10,797 bases of DNA from Acidilobaceae archaeon (GTDB taxonomy: Archaea > Thermoproteota > Thermoprotei_A > Sulfolobales > Acidilobaceae): positions 1 through 10,797 of the forward strand of contig JALUDK010000244.1 of the NCBI GenBank assembly GCA_027044005.1, given 5' to 3'. Positions within the stretch are counted from its first letter, which is position 1. Every line of letters begins with the position of its first letter. The notes under the pieces were generated by a model. That model had not been told where the DNA came from. It saw only the letters and a list, made by a program, of their open reading frames with translations, and did no database searches. Shown in pieces: positions 1 to 6,879 of the stretch. The position numbers were made by a program, and so were the translations under genes.

Positions 1-1
1 G

Positions 2-1375
2 TCAAGGATGGAGTATGAGCCCCGGGTGGTTGCGTATGTCAGGGTTGATACCCCCATACCATTGATGCACCGCAGGGTGCCCAAGGATGGGGGGTATGTG
101 ATCGAGAGGATGATAAGGGAGAAGGTCTTCCCACCCGACTGGTTCCACCCCACCTTCTGGCCCCTACGGGGGGAGCAGAGGAGGCTCATACTATCCCGCT
201 TCAAGGAGCTTGCTAAGCTTTATGGGAGCAGGAGGATAGCCCGCGCTGCCGTCGGGGAGGAGATAGCGCGGGAGGCGCTTAGGAGGGCTAACACCGCCGC
301 CGCGAGGATAGCGAGGGTAGTTGTCCACCCCGACTATAGGGGAGATGGTCTAGGGGTCCTCGCAGTCAGGATGGCGCTCCAGTGGATTAGGGAGAGGAGG
401 ATCCCTGAGATGAGGAGGAGGAAGCATGTTGTGGAGACCATAGCCCAGATGGCCAGGTATAACCCCTTTTTCGAGAGGGTAGGCTTCAAGTACATGTGGG
501 AGACCGCCAGCGGGAGGCCAGTGCTCATGTACCCCCTGACCGAGGAGGCTAGGGAGATCATAGAGAGGTTCCTGAGCGAGGATGAGTATGCTAGGATGCA
601 TGGGGGGAGGCTATACAGGTCTAGGTATGGCAGGGTAGACCCCATGCCTGGGCCTATCAGGCTGGTGGGGGTGTCTAAGCTGTATAGGAGCGTCCTCGAC
701 CTCTCAAGGCTCCCAGAGGAGCTTCAGGACGTATTGAGGGCCTTCGGGGCCGAGAGGAGGGTTGTGGAGAGGGTCATCCTGAGGGATGTTACCCTCGAGA
801 TCGGGCCGGGCGAGGTTGTAGCGGTAATAGGGGCTAGCGGGGCTGGGAAGACTACCCTGCTTAGGATGATTATAGGTGGAGTAGCGGGGGTTGACGGCGA
901 GGCTTATACTCCCAGCGAGGGCCGGGTGGAGGCCCCGGAGGGTGTTAGGGCCGAGTACCTCCTTCCCGGGGAGCATGAGCCGTCCTTCGGTGATGAGACC
1001 CTCCTAGAGCACCTCTCGTCCAAGCTTGGGGATCCCGCGACTGCCGTCGAGGTCCTCAACATGGTTGGCCTGGGGGATGCGATATTCTATAGGGCTAGGT
1101 ATGGGGAGCTATCTACCGGGCAGAAGGAGAGGGCAAAGCTGGCTAGCCTGCTCGCCTCAAGGCCCAGCCTCCTTGTTATAGACGAGTTCACTGCACACCT
1201 GGACACGGTGACGGCTAGGAGGGTTGCTAGGAAGGTGGGCTCCCTGGCCAGGAGGGCCGGGATCACCCTAGTGGTCTCCACTAATAGGCCCGAGGTCCTC
1301 AAAGCCCTCGCGCCGGATAGGGTGTTCCTGGTTGGGTATGGCTCAGTGGCCTCCAAGCCCGCTGCTGGAGGCTAG
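2..1375 (+). CDS. GNAT acetyltransferase-ABC ATPase fusion protein, 5' end outside window
   Basis: This resembles the archaeal family of ABC-type ATPases fused to a predicted acetyltransferase (COG2401). Its substrate is unknown. Counting from the ATG at base 8, a GNAT acetyl-CoA loop lies at residues 103-120 (HPDYRGDGLG, the R-x-x-G-x-G pattern). The ABC domain runs from about 215 to the end: Walker A GASGAGKT at 275-282, signature LSTGQ at 368-372, Walker B and catalytic Glu in LLVIDE at 388-393. No membrane segments are present, so it is a soluble ATPase rather than a transporter subunit. The switch His expected after Walker B is Asn426 (STNR), and no clear Q-loop Gln is seen. The frame is open to the window edge and no ribosome site precedes base 8. 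The family is usually longer, so the true start probably lies upstream. Family assignment is confident; cellular role is not. Confidence 0.85.
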   Translation, partial: SRMEYEPRVVAYVRVDTPIPLMHRRVPKDGGYVIERMIREKVFPPDWFHPTFWPLRGEQRRLILSRFKELAKLYGSRRIARAAVGEEIAREALRRANTAAARIARVVVHPDYRGDGLGVLAVRMALQWIRERRIPEMRRRKHVVETIAQMARYNPFFERVGFKYMWETASGRPVLMYPLTEEAREIIERFLSEDEYARMHGGRLYRSRYGRVDPMPGPIRLVGVSKLYRSVLDLSRLPEELQDVLRAFGAERRVVERVILRDVTLEIGPGEVVAVIGASGAGKTTLLRMIIGGVAGVDGEAYTPSEGRVEAPEGVRAEYLLPGEHEPSFGDETLLEHLSSKLGDPATAVEVLNMVGLGDAIFYRARYGELSTGQKERAKLASLLASRPSLLVIDEFTAHLDTVTARRVARKVGSLARRAGITLVVSTNRPEVLKALAPDRVFLVGYGSVASKPAAGG

Positions 1376-1378
1376 CTA

Positions 1379-1388
1379 TGTATAAACC
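1379..1388 (+). promoter_or_regulatory. TATA box for the resolvase-like gene
   Basis: TATAAA at 1381-1386 lies just after the preceding stop codon. A start site about 25 bases downstream would give a leader of roughly 20 bases containing GGGGAG at 1421-1426. This fits the GTG starts at 1431 or 1434. It is inferred from sequence only. Confidence 0.45.
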
Positions 1389-1430
1389 GATATACCCTCC
1401 CACAACCATCCCACCATCCGGGGGAGCCCC

Positions 1431-1754
1431 GTGGTGCTGGGCATATTCTCCAGGAGGAAGACCCGCGTGGTAGGGGTCCTTGTCGAGGGTGTACAGGTTA
1501 GCGTTGAGGAGCAGAGGAGGGCTATAGAGGAGTGGGCAACTATCGAGGGGGTGAGGATAAGCGAGTGGATCACCATTAGGCCTGGAGAGGCCCCGGAGGC
1601 GGGCAAGGGGGACATGCTAGTCGTGTACACAATGAGGAGCCTGGGCGGTAGCCCCGGGGAGGCGGCTAGGGTCTACGAGGAGCTTAGGAGGAGGGGCGTT
1701 AAGCTGGTGCAGGTTGTTAGCACTGGGCCTAGCCAGCCCTCTATGGGGTGCTAG
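1431..1754 (+). CDS. Small protein with degenerate serine-recombinase (resolvase) N-terminal fold
   Basis: This 107-residue protein follows the resolvase N-terminal pattern. Residues 24-28 (SVEEQ) fit the S-x-x-x-Q that holds the catalytic Ser. Residues 60-74 (GDMLVVYTMRSLGGS) match the usual GDvLvV..lDRLgRS block, and EELRRRGVKL at 83-92 matches the following helix and strand. The Arg next to the Ser is Gln22, and the D-R-L-G-R active-site run reads R-S-L-G-G, so the key arginines appear lost. There is no DNA-binding C-terminal domain. It is therefore unlikely to be an active recombinase; a regulatory or structural role is a guess. Start: GTG at 1431, or GTG at 1434, behind GGGGAG. The stop overlaps that of the opposing radical SAM gene in the palindrome CTAG. 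Confidence 0.6.
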   Translation: MVLGIFSRRKTRVVGVLVEGVQVSVEEQRRAIEEWATIEGVRISEWITIRPGEAPEAGKGDMLVVYTMRSLGGSPGEAARVYEELRRRGVKLVQVVSTGPSQPSMGC

Positions 1755-2668
1755 CTCCACGACTCCAGGGTTCTAGGGCTTACCCGGGATGGGATTAGGT
1801 GCACCCCATCGCAGCTCCCGGCCCTGAACCATTGGGGGCCTGTGAGCCCCTCGCGGCATGTAGCATACTCCAAGCCTAGCCTCCTGGCCTCCTCTATGAC
1901 TGGCTTTAGTAGCTCCTCCCTGAGGCTCCGAGGCAGGTAGGTGTAGCCCCCGGCCCTGACGCCCTTGTCCCTGTAGAGCCTGTATATCTTCTCTCCCACC
2001 TCTGGTAGGCGCCTCATCCTTGCCAGGTTATCTGGCCTGGCCTTGTATGTCGATGTTATTATCAGCTTGGCCCCGGCCTCAGCTAGCCTAGCAACCAGCT
2101 CCCTTAGCATGCCGGGATCGTCGTTTATGTACGGTATGACGGGGTCCACCCTGACCCCTACTGGCACCCCAGCCCTTGCAGCCTTTTCTACCGCATGGAT
2201 CCTCTCCGCAGGCCCCGGGGCCCTGGGCTCTACTCTCCTCGACCAGAGCTCGTCTAGCATAGTTATCGATGGCGTCACGGCCACGTTACCGCTCGCCAGT
2301 AGGTCTAGGTCCCTAGATGCGTATAGGGTCCCCTTAGTCGTTATGAGGATCCTCCTACCCCTGTAGACTAGTAGCTCTAGCACGCTCCTGGTTAGGCCCA
2401 GGCTCTCCTCCTCCGGAGGGTAGGGGTCGCTGCTTGTGCCTATGTTTATAGGGAGCCTGGGGTCCATCCTCTCTAGGTCTCTCCTTAGCCTCTCAAGTAG
2501 CCTCTTCTTGGGGTTGCTATCCTTCTCTCCTATGTAGGCTGTGGCGTAGCAGTACTTGCATCCTATACTGCAACCTGTGTAGGGGTTGAGACTGTACTTG
2601 ACTGGGCATGTGCATAGCGGGCTCTTCCATGGGTCGAATAGTTGTGCTACCCTTAGCCGTGTAGGCAT
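1751..2668 (-). CDS. Radical SAM protein, SplB-like (COG1533) family
   Basis: This 305-residue radical SAM enzyme has the cluster motif C33-x3-C37-x2-C40 in GCSIGCKYCYA. The GTSSDPYPPEE block at 77-87 is typical of the group annotated as DNA repair photolyase or SplB-like (COG1533). Spore photolyase itself is bacterial; most archaeal members have no proven substrate, so DNA repair is only a family label. Further cysteines at 19, 21, 271 and 286 could bind a second cluster. The length is normal for the group. The start is ATG at 2668 with GGGGAG at 2676-2681 about seven bases away. The gene is divergent from the membrane-anchored protein gene and convergent with the resolvase-like gene. The family is confident, the substrate unknown. 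Confidence 0.85.
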   Translation of the reverse strand: MPTRLRVAQLFDPWKSPLCTCPVKYSLNPYTGCSIGCKYCYATAYIGEKDSNPKKRLLERLRRDLERMDPRLPINIGTSSDPYPPEEESLGLTRSVLELLVYRGRRILITTKGTLYASRDLDLLASGNVAVTPSITMLDELWSRRVEPRAPGPAERIHAVEKAARAGVPVGVRVDPVIPYINDDPGMLRELVARLAEAGAKLIITSTYKARPDNLARMRRLPEVGEKIYRLYRDKGVRAGGYTYLPRSLREELLKPVIEEARRLGLEYATCREGLTGPQWFRAGSCDGVHLIPSRVSPRTLESWS

Positions 2669-2701
2669 CTTAGTGCTCCCCCCATGGTGCTTCTTGTAAC
2701 A

Positions 2702-2709
2702 CTATTAAT
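2702..2709 (-). promoter_or_regulatory. Possible TATA box for the radical SAM gene
   Basis: On the minus strand this reads ATTAATAG, about 35 bases before the ATG at 2668. That spacing suits a crenarchaeal promoter with a leader of about ten bases. The match is weak. Confidence 0.35.
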
Positions 2710-2721
2710 CCTATGGGGTCT

Positions 2722-2731
2722 TGTATAAAGT
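2722..2731 (+). promoter_or_regulatory. TATA box for the membrane-anchored protein gene
   Basis: TATAAAG starts at 2724. Transcription about 26 bases downstream would begin near 2750. This argues against the earlier in-frame TTG at 2721 and ATG at 2733 and favours the ATG at 2760, which is preceded by GGTGGTGG. Confidence 0.5.
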
Positions 2732-2759
2732 TATGCGATCTCCCTGGTGGTGGCCTCCT

Positions 2760-3359
2760 ATGCATGACCAGGAGGTGGCTGGTGGCGGGGGCTCTAGGAC
2801 CCTCCTGGTGCTATTCCTCGTCGCAGCTCTCCTCTTTGCCCTGTCATTCTCGGTGCAGAGGCTCTTATCGGATGGTAGTGAAGGATCCTACGCATACTCA
2901 ATAGCATGCCTAGCGCTTCCCGATATTAATGCCAGTGGCAACGCCACCCTGGAGGCTAGGCTAGCTGGTGTCCGCGTTTCAATCAGCGATGGTCTTATAC
3001 AAGTGGGCCTACGCTACGAGGTTCACAATAGGGGGCCCTCCACTGTGACGCTACTCGGGGTTGCCTCCTCGTCATGCTCCCTCAACCCGCCCGCTCCCCC
3101 ATCGTGGAGGGTCAACGTTAGCCAGTCCACTACTCCCGGATCCGGGGAAGGGCAGGCCTTAGGGCCGGGCGATAAGGCTACTATAAGGCTTGAGGCTACC
3201 ATATATGCCCCTGACCTCAGTAGGGGTTCTATACTGGACAGTGGATCCTTTACAGTTGTCGCCGGTTTTGACCCGAAAAAGGGCCTGGTGATCCCCTATA
3301 GCTGGGAGCCAGTCGAAATAATCGTTGAGGGGCTGAACGTCACGATCTCCACCCGCTAG
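2760..3359 (+). CDS. Membrane-anchored extracytoplasmic protein of unknown function
   Basis: I do not recognise a family. The 199-residue protein has a short cytoplasmic tail, one hydrophobic segment at about residues 14-31 (TLLVLFLVAALLFALSF), and an outer domain of roughly 165 residues. That domain alternates hydrophobic and polar residues as in a beta-sandwich (VRVSISDGLIQVGLRYEVHN). It also has proline/serine-rich linkers and several N-glycosylation sequons (NAS, NAT, NVS, NVT), common on archaeal surface proteins. The start is taken as ATG 2760 because of the TATA box at 2724 and the GGTGGTGG at 2746-2753; the same frame is open back to TTG 2721. Its stop shares CTAG with the opposing secreted protease. 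A partnership with that protease is possible but rests only on position and shared location. Confidence 0.65.
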   Translation: MHDQEVAGGGGSRTLLVLFLVAALLFALSFSVQRLLSDGSEGSYAYSIACLALPDINASGNATLEARLAGVRVSISDGLIQVGLRYEVHNRGPSTVTLLGVASSSCSLNPPAPPSWRVNVSQSTTPGSGEGQALGPGDKATIRLEATIYAPDLSRGSILDSGSFTVVAGFDPKKGLVIPYSWEPVEIIVEGLNVTISTR

Positions 3360-5185
3360 CCCCGCCGGGAGTATGATAGTGATACCCCGACTATAACACC
3401 AAGCGCTAGCCCTAGGAGCAGGCCTGCGGCAACCGCCCCTGGAAGGCTCGGTGCAGTTGCCTCTTCGGCCCCGGTCTCCTCGGTGATGGTTACTGTCCTT
3501 GTAACTGTGGCCGTCGCCTGCGGCTGCTGGGTGGGCCCTGCTATCTGGCTCTCCTCCTCATTATAGCTGATTTGCATCCACGACGCTAGTATTGAGAGGT
3601 CTAGGTATGTCCATGCCCTCTCGGTGTCTCCCTGCTCCTTGTAGTACTCGTATGCCTGTAACAGCGCTGCCGCCGCTTGTGATCCCGATTTTCCTGCTAG
3701 ACTGTAGGCTAGCTTTTCCGCGTACGGCATTAGGATTCCCCCGTCGAATGTGTTGTGAATCGCCGCTGTAGCCATGGCCACTCCTGCCAGGGATAGGTAT
3801 GCTCTTGCTATCCTGCCCGGCTCCGCGCTTGCCGAGACTACTAGCTCTGCCGCTGTGTCTAGGTTTGAATCCTGCGCCCCAGTTTCTGCGAAGAGAGTTG
3901 AGGCATATGCCGTGACTGCTTTGCCTAGGCTGGCCGCTATCATAGTCTTGCCGTTGACCCCGTGGGGTTTGGGCCAGTCTAGGCTTGCTAGGAGGCTGGC
4001 ATACTCTGCCATGGTCTTTGCATAGGCTATCATTACCAGGGGGCTGTAGTCTATTGCAGGCCCTGTTATTGTTATTACTCTGGGCAGGCTCCCATTGTCT
4101 AGAGCCTCCTGCGCCTGCCTGAGGTTAGATGCTGCCATCCAGGTGTATATGGATGCCAATCCACCGGCCTCCGTGTCTGCACTCTCCAGCATGGAGGTAG
4201 TTTGGTTTACCGTCTTTACCGCCTCCTCTAGAAGTGGCGTCACATTGTAGTTATTACTCTTAGCCTCCTCGATCCATGTTGATGCTTGTAGGAGGGCTAT
4301 AGCGTCTACCATCTCCCGCGTGGCTGGGAAGTAGAGTCCACGCCCCGCCAGGTCTTGGGCAGCCTTGTAGTGCTCCTCTGCACGGCTGGTTAACTCTTCT
4401 AGCCCTGTTCTCGTTTTCTTCATTGACTCGTATGTACTTTCGAGCCTATTGTATACGGTGTCTAGGCCTTGTGGAGCCCTGGGCTTGGAGGGGCTTGGCT
4501 CGGGGTTTACGCCTAGGAGTAGTTTTGAGGCTTCCCATATGCTTCCAGCTTCCCTGACCTTTACCCCTAGCTTCTCGCCCTCCTCGCTTAGGTTTACTTG
4601 TACTGGCACGGTTCTGACTATTGCTAGGGGGCCGATCCTCTGGACTACCCTCTCGTAGGAGGTGTATACCAGTTGCCCCTTGGGGACTATGAATAGGGTG
4701 CCTCCTCCCTCTGCTACCGCCTTTAACTTATCCTTCAGGCCCCCTACTGGGCCTATTGTGGAGTCTGGGTATATCATTCCCGTGATCACGTTTGGGGTTT
4801 TGCATTGTATTCCTGAGAGGGCGGCTATTGTTGCCAGCGTCATTGCGGCCCCCGCGCTGGGGCCTCCTACTATTATGCTTGGGGCCTCTAGCCTATAGTA
4901 GAAGTCGTATTTCTCTATGTCTAGTCCTAGGATGAGTGTGGCTGTGAATGCTGCTATCCTTGCTGCTCCCTGGGTGTCGATCTCCGTTGCCGGGCTTGTG
5001 CTTATGTATACTCTCCCCTCTCCTGGTGTCACCCTTACACTTATGTTGCCGAGGACCCCGCCTCCTCCTGTTGATACTGCTGCTACCCTGAGCGTGCACT
5101 CTCCCACGGTGTCGCTATGGGATGGAATGGGTGTTGTCGTTAGGAGTGTTAGTATGATGATTGCCAGGGCCACGCCCGTCTTCAT
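3356..5185 (-). CDS. Secreted, membrane-tethered Lon-like serine protease (S16-type, COG1750)
   Basis: This 609-residue protein begins with a signal peptide (residues 1-24) followed by a Lon-type proteolytic domain at about 28-210. The Ser-Lys dyad is visible: Ser110 in GGPSAGAAMT and Lys153 in GGLKDKLK. The spacing of 43 residues equals that of E. coli Lon Ser679-Lys722. There is no AAA+ ATPase domain, so hydrolysis should not need ATP. Residues 240-545 are mostly helical and Ala-rich, perhaps a substrate-binding or oligomerisation module. A Thr-rich stalk (about 550-580) leads to a membrane helix at 583-603 ending in SYSRRG. Topology is therefore catalytic domain outside, tail inside. It fits the predicted archaeal serine protease group COG1750. 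The start ATG lies 39 bases after the lipoyl transferase gene, so it may be co-transcribed with it. Substrate unknown. Confidence 0.85.
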   Translation of the reverse strand: MKTGVALAIIILTLLTTTPIPSHSDTVGECTLRVAAVSTGGGGVLGNISVRVTPGEGRVYISTSPATEIDTQGAARIAAFTATLILGLDIEKYDFYYRLEAPSIIVGGPSAGAAMTLATIAALSGIQCKTPNVITGMIYPDSTIGPVGGLKDKLKAVAEGGGTLFIVPKGQLVYTSYERVVQRIGPLAIVRTVPVQVNLSEEGEKLGVKVREAGSIWEASKLLLGVNPEPSPSKPRAPQGLDTVYNRLESTYESMKKTRTGLEELTSRAEEHYKAAQDLAGRGLYFPATREMVDAIALLQASTWIEEAKSNNYNVTPLLEEAVKTVNQTTSMLESADTEAGGLASIYTWMAASNLRQAQEALDNGSLPRVITITGPAIDYSPLVMIAYAKTMAEYASLLASLDWPKPHGVNGKTMIAASLGKAVTAYASTLFAETGAQDSNLDTAAELVVSASAEPGRIARAYLSLAGVAMATAAIHNTFDGGILMPYAEKLAYSLAGKSGSQAAAALLQAYEYYKEQGDTERAWTYLDLSILASWMQISYNEEESQIAGPTQQPQATATVTRTVTITEETGAEEATAPSLPGAVAAGLLLGLALGVIVGVSLSYSRRG

Positions 5186-5224
5186 TATCTAGGCACCAAT
5201 GGCTCCTGGTGGAGACGAGTGAGG

Positions 5225-6031
5225 TTATACGGGTTTCCTAGATATGTGGCCCTGGAGAAGCCATTCCCTCGTGCTGTACTTACTTGTGTAGAGATTGTGT
5301 GCCTCCTCCACCTCAGCTAGTGTTAACCCCCCGGTGTACGCGTCTGCCCCCAGGATCCCCTTGAAGCCCTCTACCATTGCTTCATACACCTCTCCGAGGC
5401 CCGGGTTTAGGCCTAGCTGCCTGAGCCCGGCTACCCTAGAGGCTAGCTCTTCTGGGGGCATGCTTGTATTGATTATCGCTACCCACTCTCTGGGGTCGAA
5501 GTCTAGTAGCAGGGTGCCGTGTTGGAGGAGCGCCTCCCCCGTCCTCACCTGGGCGCTCCCCGAGATCTTCTTGCCATCAACTGTGACGTCGCTGGCCCCC
5601 TCGGCCAGGTAGCAGAGCTCCTCCCCGCCGAGTCCCCTGTAGCCGCCTACCCTGGCGTCTAGTCCTAGTAGCCTGGCCGCCTCTGCTACCCCCTCCGCTA
5701 TCTTTGCCGCTGAGGCTGCTACGTCTAGCTTGTATAGGGGGGAGCTTCTTGAGAGGACTATGCTGTAGGTGACTTCGCCGGTTGATGAGTGGAGGAGTGC
5801 TCTGCCCCCGGTTGGCCTCCTCACCAGGGGGTAGCCCCTCCTCTCTGCCTCCTCAACATTTACCGCTTTACGGGGGTCTTGGCTCCTGCCTATGGTTACG
5901 CCTGTGGGGAGCCATGTGTATATCCTGAGCGTGTCTACCCCTGTGCGGGGCCTCATCCTTAGGATGGCCTCGTCTATGGCCATGTTGACTCGTGGATCCC
6001 TGGCCCCGTCAAGTATTACCCTCAGCTTCAA
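5225..6031 (-). CDS. Lipoate-protein ligase A/LipM-type octanoyl transferase
   Basis: This 268-residue protein is of the LplA/LipB/LipM fold. Hallmarks are RRPTGGRALLH at 71-81 (acyl-adenylate or acyl-binding loop), GKKISGSAQ at 153-161 with the invariant Lys155, QHGTLL at 170-175, and the end motif LYTSKYSTREW at 247-257. Cys140, 15 residues before Lys155, sits where I recall the catalytic Cys of bacterial LipM/LipL. This hints at octanoyl transfer from a carrier rather than ATP-dependent ligation of free lipoate. Direct coupling to lipA also favours a de novo synthesis role. The start is TTG at 6031, overlapping the lipA stop as TTGA, with GGAGG about ten bases upstream. LplA-type ligase remains the alternative. 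Confidence 0.85.
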   Translation of the reverse strand: MKLRVILDGARDPRVNMAIDEAILRMRPRTGVDTLRIYTWLPTGVTIGRSQDPRKAVNVEEAERRGYPLVRRPTGGRALLHSSTGEVTYSIVLSRSSPLYKLDVAASAAKIAEGVAEAARLLGLDARVGGYRGLGGEELCYLAEGASDVTVDGKKISGSAQVRTGEALLQHGTLLLDFDPREWVAIINTSMPPEELASRVAGLRQLGLNPGLGEVYEAMVEGFKGILGADAYTGGLTLAEVEEAHNLYTSKYSTREWLLQGHISRKPV

Positions 6032-6879
6032 CCTCGTGTTGCCTCCATGTATGCCTCCTTGGCCTTGTAGCTTGTCCTTGCCAGGGGGTGGGCTATTACT
6101 GCCTTGAAGCCTAGGCTACGAGCCTTCTCCTCTAGCATCTTGAACTCTTGCAGGGTGTACATCTTTACTAGGGGGTGGTGGCGCGGGCTCGGCCTTAGGT
6201 ATTGGGATAGGACTAGTATGTCCACCTCCACTCCTCTCAGGTCCTTCATGGCCTCTACAACCTCCCATTGCTCCTCGCCCATTCCGAGTAGTATCGAGGA
6301 CTTCGTGATTATCCTTGGATTCATCTCCTTTACCGCCTCCAGTACCTTTAGGCTCTGCTCGTACCCTGCCCTCCTATCCCTTACCTTCGGAGTGAGCCTC
6401 CTGACCGTCTCTATGTTATGCGCTACAACCTCGGGCCCGGCCTCCACCACTGTCCTTAGCGACTCCCTGCTCCCCTGGAAGTCGGGTATCAGGACCTCAA
6501 CAACCACCCCCGGGTTTAGCCTCTTCACTGCCCTGATCGTCTCGGCGTAGTGCCCGGCGCCTCCATCGGGCAGGTCGTCCCTATCCACGCTTGTTATCGT
6601 AACATAGTCTAGGCCCATCCTCTTGACCGCTAGTGCCACCTTCATAGGCTCTCCCGGGTCAAGCGGCTGGGGCCTGCCGCTCTTCACGTAGCAGAACCTG
6701 CATCCCCGGGTGCATATGTCACCCATTATCATGAACGTGGCCGTCCCGCTCCCCCAGCACTCACCAATGTTGGGGCATAGGGCCTCCTCGCAGACAGTTG
6801 CTATCCCAAGCCCTGCTACCAGCTTGGCCACGTCCCTATGCCGCCTGCCTGGCCTGACTCTGAGCCTGATCTTCTCCAA
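6028..6879 (-). CDS. lipA: Lipoyl synthase LipA (radical SAM)
   Basis: LipA inserts two sulfur atoms into protein-bound octanoyl groups to make the lipoyl cofactor. All cluster ligands are visible in 283 residues. The auxiliary, sacrificial 4Fe-4S cluster is held by C30-x4-C35-x5-C41 (CEEALCPNIGEC) with the C-terminal Ser270 in RTSYKA. The radical SAM cluster is C56-x3-C60-x2-C63 in CTRGCRFCYV. The DRDDLPDGGA block at 99-108 is also typical. The start is TTG at 6879, set by GGTGA at 6886-6890 with a six-base spacer, which makes the gene overlap the end of the lipoyl-domain gene by 44 bases. It also overlaps the downstream transferase by TTGA. The three genes are clearly translated as one unit. 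Confidence 0.95.
   Translation of the reverse strand: MEKIRLRVRPGRRHRDVAKLVAGLGIATVCEEALCPNIGECWGSGTATFMIMGDICTRGCRFCYVKSGRPQPLDPGEPMKVALAVKRMGLDYVTITSVDRDDLPDGGAGHYAETIRAVKRLNPGVVVEVLIPDFQGSRESLRTVVEAGPEVVAHNIETVRRLTPKVRDRRAGYEQSLKVLEAVKEMNPRIITKSSILLGMGEEQWEVVEAMKDLRGVEVDILVLSQYLRPSPRHHPLVKMYTLQEFKMLEEKARSLGFKAVIAHPLARTSYKAKEAYMEATRG

Noticed and set aside
984..1010. C box-like GTGATGA suggesting a C/D guide RNA
   Set aside because: It lies inside the ABC domain coding sequence and no D box CTGA follows at a suitable distance.
1431..1754. Mobile element around the resolvase-like gene
   Set aside because: No inverted repeats, transposase or target duplications are visible, and the flanking genes are intact housekeeping-type genes.
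2713..2904. Plus-strand 63-codon frame overlapping the membrane-anchored gene
   Set aside because: It is out of frame with the longer gene that has a membrane anchor and ribosome site.
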